The notes under the pieces: generated by a model
Databases searched by the model: none
What the model was told of the DNA's origin: nothing
The model's input: only the letters and a program-made list of their open reading frames with translations
Position numbers and translations under genes: made by a program
Shown here: positions 59,955-64,000 of the stretch, one piece after another
Numbering within the stretch: position 1 is the first letter of the stretch
How the letters are laid out: the number at the start of each line of letters is the position of its first letter
DNA from: a bacterium HR29
GTDB taxonomy: Bacteria > Chloroflexota > Dehalococcoidia > Tepidiformales > Tepidiformaceae
NCBI GenBank assembly: GCA_002898215.1
Contig: BEIF01000003.1
Coordinates: forward strand, 62,001 to 126,000
Direction: 5' to 3'
Length of the DNA stretch: 64,000 nucleotides

Positions 59955-61136
59955 TCACGGGGCCAGCGGGCGGCGCGCCCACGCCTCCCAAAGCGCCCAG
60001 GCTTCCTTGTTGCTCCCGTCGCTCCGGCGCAGCCCGATGTCTCGAAAGACGGAGGCTGCGCCGGTGGTCACGTAGGCCGGGTCGAACACGGCCCGATAGA
60101 CGACGAGCGAGAAGCCGTTCCGTTCCGCGTCCTCCAGCAGCCGCTGGAGGAACGCCGCCTGGTCGGCCTCCGTGCCGATGAGCGCCTGGCCCTCCACCGG
60201 GGCGGAGGCGTACCCCGCCTCGGCGATGATGATCTCCCCATCCCAGTGGGCCCGCAGCTGCGAGTAGTACTCCGCCGGCAGCTCCGAGGCGGTGCGGATG
60301 CCGGAGAGGTACGGGTACGTGGAGATCGCGAGCGCATCCATCCTCCCGCGGAACGGCTCGATGGCGTCCCACTGCGGCGGGTGGATCCGCCCCAGGTTTC
60401 CTTCCAGGTCCTCGAGCTGGAAGGTCGGGAACACCTTCACGCGTGGGTCGGCGGCTTTCGCCGCATCGTAGGCGTCCCGGTACGCCTGGAGGAAGGCCTC
60501 GAACTGTTCGGGCGCGCGGTCCCGGAGCATGTTGATCTCGACACCGATGGCCAGGTACGCCGGGCGGTAGTTCGTGACCACGTAGGCGGTGTACGCCACG
60601 AGGGCGTTCCGAACCTGAGGGTTCCGGAACCCCTCCTCCGGAGAGACGCCCGCGGGGAGGTTCGCCGGCCGGCTGCGCTGCACCAGGGGATCGGTCGGGT
60701 CGATGGCGTAGAAGAGCTGGAGATGCGGGTACTGCGCCAGGAGCGCCGTTTCCACCCGGGTCGTCTCCTCGGTCTCGGCCGAAAGCTGCCGGTTGGGGAA
60801 GAAGTCCTCCCAGGGCGGGGGACGTTGGATGAGCACCGTGTCGGCGTACTGGGCGACGGCGGCGAAGGTGCGGATGTAGGCCTCCGTGGTGGCCTCCGGT
60901 GGTAGCGTGCTGAAGCCGAGGCGCACCCGTCGGGGCTCTCCCTCCGGCGTGGGGCGCACCACCGTCGGCCCTGGGCCTACGGGGGTGGGGGTCGAAGGCT
61001 CGGTGCGACCGCCGAAGCATCCCGAGAGCACGGCCGCCGCGGAGAGAGCTGCTAGAATCCATGCGGCGGGGTGGGCCCGGCCGGCGCGCCGGGTGGGAGG
61101 CGGCATGCGGGCGGCGTTCCTCGGTGCGGTCCTCAT
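59955..61136 (-). CDS. Glycoside hydrolase-like lipoprotein
   Basis: 393 residues from ATG 61136, which has GAGGAGG just upstream; ATG 61106 is the alternative. A basic N-terminus and hydrophobic stretch end in lipobox LSGC (Cys40). A TIM-barrel-like domain follows with RLGFSTLPP, AIGVEINML, FPTFQLEDLEG, ISTYPYLSG and IIAEAGYAS. The Glu in GVEINM and the one in IIAEAG would be the catalytic pair of a GH-A (GH53-like) glycosidase. Its 5' end overlaps the divergent PBP gene by 32 bases. Confidence 0.65.
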   Translation of the reverse strand: MRTAPRNAARMPPPTRRAGRAHPAAWILAALSAAAVLSGCFGGRTEPSTPTPVGPGPTVVRPTPEGEPRRVRLGFSTLPPEATTEAYIRTFAAVAQYADTVLIQRPPPWEDFFPNRQLSAETEETTRVETALLAQYPHLQLFYAIDPTDPLVQRSRPANLPAGVSPEEGFRNPQVRNALVAYTAYVVTNYRPAYLAIGVEINMLRDRAPEQFEAFLQAYRDAYDAAKAADPRVKVFPTFQLEDLEGNLGRIHPPQWDAIEPFRGRMDALAISTYPYLSGIRTASELPAEYYSQLRAHWDGEIIIAEAGYASAPVEGQALIGTEADQAAFLQRLLEDAERNGFSLVVYRAVFDPAYVTTGAASVFRDIGLRRSDGSNKEAWALWEAWARRPLAP

Positions 61137-63135
61137 CGGCCTCCTCGTGGGCGGCTCCGTCCTGGGAATCCGGCTGCTCCGCGCCGGGGGCGGGACGGGC
61201 GCGACGCCGCCCGAACCAGCGGGCAACCCCGCGGCCGACTTGGCCCAGCGCTTCGCCGATGCCTGGCAAGAAAGCGACTACGCAGCCTTGTACCTCCTGC
61301 TCCATCCGGCGTCGCAGGCCGCCTACGCGGCCGTCGACCTCGAAGCCGCCTACCGCGACTTCGCCCGCGAGACCACGCAGATAGCCATCGCCGTATCGGT
61401 CACCGAAGCGAACGAGGCGGGCGCACGCTTCGATGTGCGCCTCCAGACAGCCTATTTCGGGACCCTGGAATACTCCACTACCGTTCGTTTCGCCCGGGAC
61501 GAGAGCGGCAACCTCCGCGTGCGCTGGCAGCCGGACGCCATCCACCCTGCCATGACCGGGGGGCGCGTCCTCCGCAGCGAAATCCAACGGCCCCGGCGCG
61601 GCGCGATCTACGACCGGAACGGCGAACCGCTCGCCATCACCCGCGATGTGCGGGTCCTCGGCCTCGACCGGAGCGCCATCCGCGACGAGACGGCCGTCCG
61701 CGCCGCCCTCCAGGCGTTCGGATTCCCTCGCGAAGCCATCGACCGCGCCTTCGCCAGCCCCCTTCCCCGCTACTACCGCGTCGAGGTCGGCGTCGTGCCC
61801 GACGAACGCACCGAGGAGGCGAACCGCCTCGTGCTCGAGACGCCGGGGCTCGTGCTGGCGGTCGAAGAGCGCCGGGTGCACCCCCTCGGTCCGGCGGCGG
61901 CCCACATCGTCGGCTACACCCGCGAGCTCACCGCCGGGGAGGCGGCGGCGATGCCCGGGCGCAGGCCCGGCGACAGGGTCGGGGCCGCCGGCCTGGAGGC
62001 GGCCTTCGATGAGCTGCTCGCCGGGAGGGTCGGCGCCGCCCTCCGGGTGGTCGGGCCCGGGGGCACCGTCCTCCAGACGCTCGCCGAACAGCCGTACGTG
62101 CCCGCCCAGGACATCCACACCACGCTCGACGCCCGCGTCCAGCGAGCCGCCTTCGAACGGCTCGGGGGACGTGCGGGTGCCGTGGTCGTCCTCGACCCGC
62201 GGACGAACGAACTCCTCGCCGTGGTGAGCTCGCCCGCCTTCGACCCCGATGCCTTCGAGCGGGGCGACGCCGAGGCCCTCGCCGCCTACACGAACGACCC
62301 GGCGAAGCCGCTCACGAACCGGGCGCTGCACGGCCTCTACTCGGCGGGCTCCACCTTCAAGCTGGTTACGGGGGCGGCAGGCCTTGCCTCGGGCCTCGTG
62401 TCGCCCGCCACGCGCCTCGACTGCGGGGCCGTCTGGTACGGGGTCGACCCGCCCCGGCGAAACTGGGAAGGGGCGCGCGGCCCGCTCACCATCGCCGAAG
62501 GGCTGATGCGCTCCTGCAACCCCGTCTTCTACGAAATCGGTCTGCGCCTCTACAACGAGCGCCCGGGCTTCCTGGCCGAGATGGCCCGCCGCTTCGGTTT
62601 CGGCCAGCCCTCGGGGACGCCCGGCCTCGACGACGCCGCCGGCCTCGTCCCCGATGACGCCTGGAAGCGGCGGGCGCGCGGCGAACCCTGGTACCCCGGC
62701 GACGAGGTGAACCTGGCAATCGGCCAGGGCGACTTGCTGGTCACGCCTCTCCAGCTCGCGAACGCCTACAGCGCCTTCCTTGCCCGTCAACTTCGCCGGC
62801 CGGTGCTCCTCGCTGGCGGCGCCGCCGAGCCAATCGGCGAGCCGCTCCCCCTCACCGACGCCCAATGGGCTCACCTGTACGAAGGCCTGCGGCTCGTGAC
62901 CGGGCCTAACGGCACCGCGGCCTCGGCGTTCTGGGCCCTGGGGTACACCGACTTCGGAGGGAAGTCGGGCACGGCCGAGGATGCCGAGCTCCAGCAGCAC
63001 GTGCTCTTCGTCGCCTTCGCGCCCGTCACCGCCCCAGCCGCCCTGGCTGCCGTCGTCCTCGACGACGGCGCCTCAGGCTCGCTCGAAGCGGGGCCCATCG
63101 CCCGGGACGCGGTGCTCGCCGCCCTTGGCCGGTGA
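61105..63135 (+). CDS. Penicillin-binding protein 2-type transpeptidase (MecA-like)
   Basis: 676 residues. An N-terminal membrane anchor (about 4-24), an NTF2-like MecA_N domain (about 40-140), a dimerisation domain with RGAIYDRNGEPLA, and the transpeptidase. Its motifs are STFK with Ser416, SCN at 470-472 and KSGT at 620. It cross-links peptidoglycan on the outside of the membrane. TAGAAT (61053-61058) and GGGAGG precede the ATG. The protein shows that the organism has a peptidoglycan wall. It ends at a GGCCGG-TGA-CCGGCC palindrome. Confidence 0.88.
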   Translation: MRAAFLGAVLIGLLVGGSVLGIRLLRAGGGTGATPPEPAGNPAADLAQRFADAWQESDYAALYLLLHPASQAAYAAVDLEAAYRDFARETTQIAIAVSVTEANEAGARFDVRLQTAYFGTLEYSTTVRFARDESGNLRVRWQPDAIHPAMTGGRVLRSEIQRPRRGAIYDRNGEPLAITRDVRVLGLDRSAIRDETAVRAALQAFGFPREAIDRAFASPLPRYYRVEVGVVPDERTEEANRLVLETPGLVLAVEERRVHPLGPAAAHIVGYTRELTAGEAAAMPGRRPGDRVGAAGLEAAFDELLAGRVGAALRVVGPGGTVLQTLAEQPYVPAQDIHTTLDARVQRAAFERLGGRAGAVVVLDPRTNELLAVVSSPAFDPDAFERGDAEALAAYTNDPAKPLTNRALHGLYSAGSTFKLVTGAAGLASGLVSPATRLDCGAVWYGVDPPRRNWEGARGPLTIAEGLMRSCNPVFYEIGLRLYNERPGFLAEMARRFGFGQPSGTPGLDDAAGLVPDDAWKRRARGEPWYPGDEVNLAIGQGDLLVTPLQLANAYSAFLARQLRRPVLLAGGAAEPIGEPLPLTDAQWAHLYEGLRLVTGPNGTAASAFWALGYTDFGGKSGTAEDAELQQHVLFVAFAPVTAPAALAAVVLDDGASGSLEAGPIARDAVLAALGR

Positions 63136-63141
63136 CCGGCC
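63127..63141. terminator. Palindrome between convergent genes
   Basis: GGCCGG and CCGGCC flank the PBP stop codon TGA in a perfect 15-base palindrome next to the convergent stop at 63142. It could serve both strands, but there is no T-run. Confidence 0.35.
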
Positions 63142-64000
63142 CTACACGGTCCCGGCCTCGATGACCTCCATCAGACGGGCCACCCGCTTCGGCACCTCGT
63201 CCTTCATCCGCGCCCCCTGGGGGTTCGTGACGTTCCCCTGCAGGTAGCGCATGTAGATGCCCTCCCCGATGACGGCCCCCTTGAACATCGCCAGGACCAG
63301 CCAAAAGTGCATGTCGGCCAGCGGCCTACCGCTCCGCTGCGCGTACATCTCGGCAAGCTCCTGGCGCGTCGGGAACCCCTCCCGGAGCGTCACCGAGGGC
63401 GCGAGGACTTCCTCCTCGCCCTCGCTGCGGCGCTCCAGGTCCCGCGGGTCTCCCCAGGTGGAGAGGAGCCACCCCACGTCGCCCAGCGGGTCGCCGAGGG
63501 TCGCCAGCTCCCAATCGAGGATGGCGAGCAGCTTCGGCTCCCGCCGGTCGAACAGGACGTTGTCGAACTTGTAGTCGCCGTGGACGATGGTCCGCTCCCG
63601 CTCCTCCGGGAGGTGCGCCTCTAGCCAGTCGGCAGCTCGGTCGAGGTCGGGAAGGTCGCGCGTGTGCGGACGGGTGAGCTCCCACTGACGCCGCCACCGC
63701 CGCACCTGGCGTTCGGCGAAGCTCGTCGGCGGAGCCGACAGCTCCGTGCTCCGCCAGTCGACGGCGTGCACCTCGACGAGGGCATCGATGAGCTCCTCGG
63801 CCATCTTCCGCCGGCCGGCCGGGTTGTCGTACGCCTCGGGGATGGTGTCGCGGATCTCCGTCCCGTCGACTCGCTCCATCACGTAGAACGGCGCCCCGAT
63901 GAGCGAAGCGTCCTCGCAGGCGGCGATGGGCCGCGGCACCCTCGCCTTCCCCCAGAGGGCGGAGATGAAGCGCCACTCGCGGATGACATCGTGCGCCGAA
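63142..64000 (-). CDS. Phosphotransferase family protein (5' end beyond window)
   Basis: The C-terminal 286 residues of an aminoglycoside-phosphotransferase-fold (APH/ACAD10-type) enzyme. They read SAHDVIREWRFISAL at the edge, then GAPFYVMERVDG, the catalytic HGDYKFDNVLFD and the metal Asp in ILDWELATLGDP. Such proteins often accompany acyl-CoA dehydrogenases and phosphorylate hydroxyacyl or related substrates. The N-terminal lobe lies outside the window. Confidence 0.85.
   Translation of the reverse strand, partial: SAHDVIREWRFISALWGKARVPRPIAACEDASLIGAPFYVMERVDGTEIRDTIPEAYDNPAGRRKMAEELIDALVEVHAVDWRSTELSAPPTSFAERQVRRWRRQWELTRPHTRDLPDLDRAADWLEAHLPEERERTIVHGDYKFDNVLFDRREPKLLAILDWELATLGDPLGDVGWLLSTWGDPRDLERRSEGEEEVLAPSVTLREGFPTRQELAEMYAQRSGRPLADMHFWLVLAMFKGAVIGEGIYMRYLQGNVTNPQGARMKDEVPKRVARLMEVIEAGTV

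Noticed and set aside
1-64000. Mobile elements, tRNA or rRNA genes, prophage
   Set aside because: Reading both strands I saw no transposase or integrase motifs, no long terminal inverted repeats, no tRNA T-loop/acceptor pairs and no rRNA-like segments. A covariance or profile search would settle it.

Overview
This is a GC-rich, densely coding bacterial chromosomal segment. Reading both strands gives about 68 genes, several of them too short for routine gene calling. No rRNA, tRNA, insertion sequence, prophage or CRISPR array is visible. Content is mostly housekeeping: polymerase III alpha, lipoyl synthase, CoA synthesis, GTP cyclohydrolase I, homoserine kinase, a penicillin-binding protein. 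There is also fatty-acyl/alcohol metabolism and many transporters. The sseA-sufE neighbourhood, a mycothiol-style glycosyltransferase/deacetylase pair, an acyl-CoA dehydrogenase and leaderless gene starts would fit an aerobic, probably thermophilic Chloroflexota (Tepidiforma/Thermomicrobia-like) or an actinobacterial relative. That placement is an inference, not a measurement.

Layout. 1-4800: end of an unknown gene, thiosulfate sulfurtransferase plus SufE, an MBL hydrolase, a TetR regulator and a NarL-type response regulator. 4850-8600: folE, an acetyltransferase, a glycosyltransferase and a PIG-L deacetylase in one run. 8900-14700: an ABC-2 exporter, a chemoreceptor, thrB and a GNAT enzyme. 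14600-19840 (minus): dnaE, a TPR protein and a hypothetical. 19900-29300: three hydrolases, a second ABC-2 exporter, a BcsA-like synthase with a PilZ domain, a CapA-like lipoprotein and a HAD phosphatase. A gene-free stretch of about 950 bp lies at 22469-23419. 29270-37820 (mostly minus): larC-larB, coaX-coaBC, two SDRs, a degenerate histidine kinase with a response regulator, and lipA. 37890-51210: a CoA-ligase alpha-like protein, MFS, acyl-CoA dehydrogenase, DUF362 protein, a TetR operon with a hidden 58-codon gene, htpX, an RTX-repeat protein, transaldolase-like aldolase, a 2H phosphoesterase and a P-type ATPase. 51377-57805: an Rrf2 regulator, cysK, a MoaD-MoeB fusion, a CysO-like carrier and a CysM-like enzyme, followed by a tungstate ABC importer. 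57800-64000: SWIM protein, small membrane protein, two glycosidase-like lipoproteins, an NTF2-like protein, a PBP2-type transpeptidase and a truncated phosphotransferase.

The most interesting unit is 51377-55250. It looks like a regulated cysteine-biosynthesis operon that carries both a sulfide-type CysK and a protein-thiocarboxylate route (CysO/CysM type). The E1-like activating enzyme is fused to its own ubiquitin-like domain, the stand-alone carrier ends GG-Ser-Leu and so would need trimming, and a structured leader precedes the fusion gene. Other points worth a look are three degenerate 30-bp repeats at 45441-45627, a TetR promoter/operator at 45370-45429, and widespread leaderless starts in which a TAnnnT box ends 6-8 bases before the start codon.
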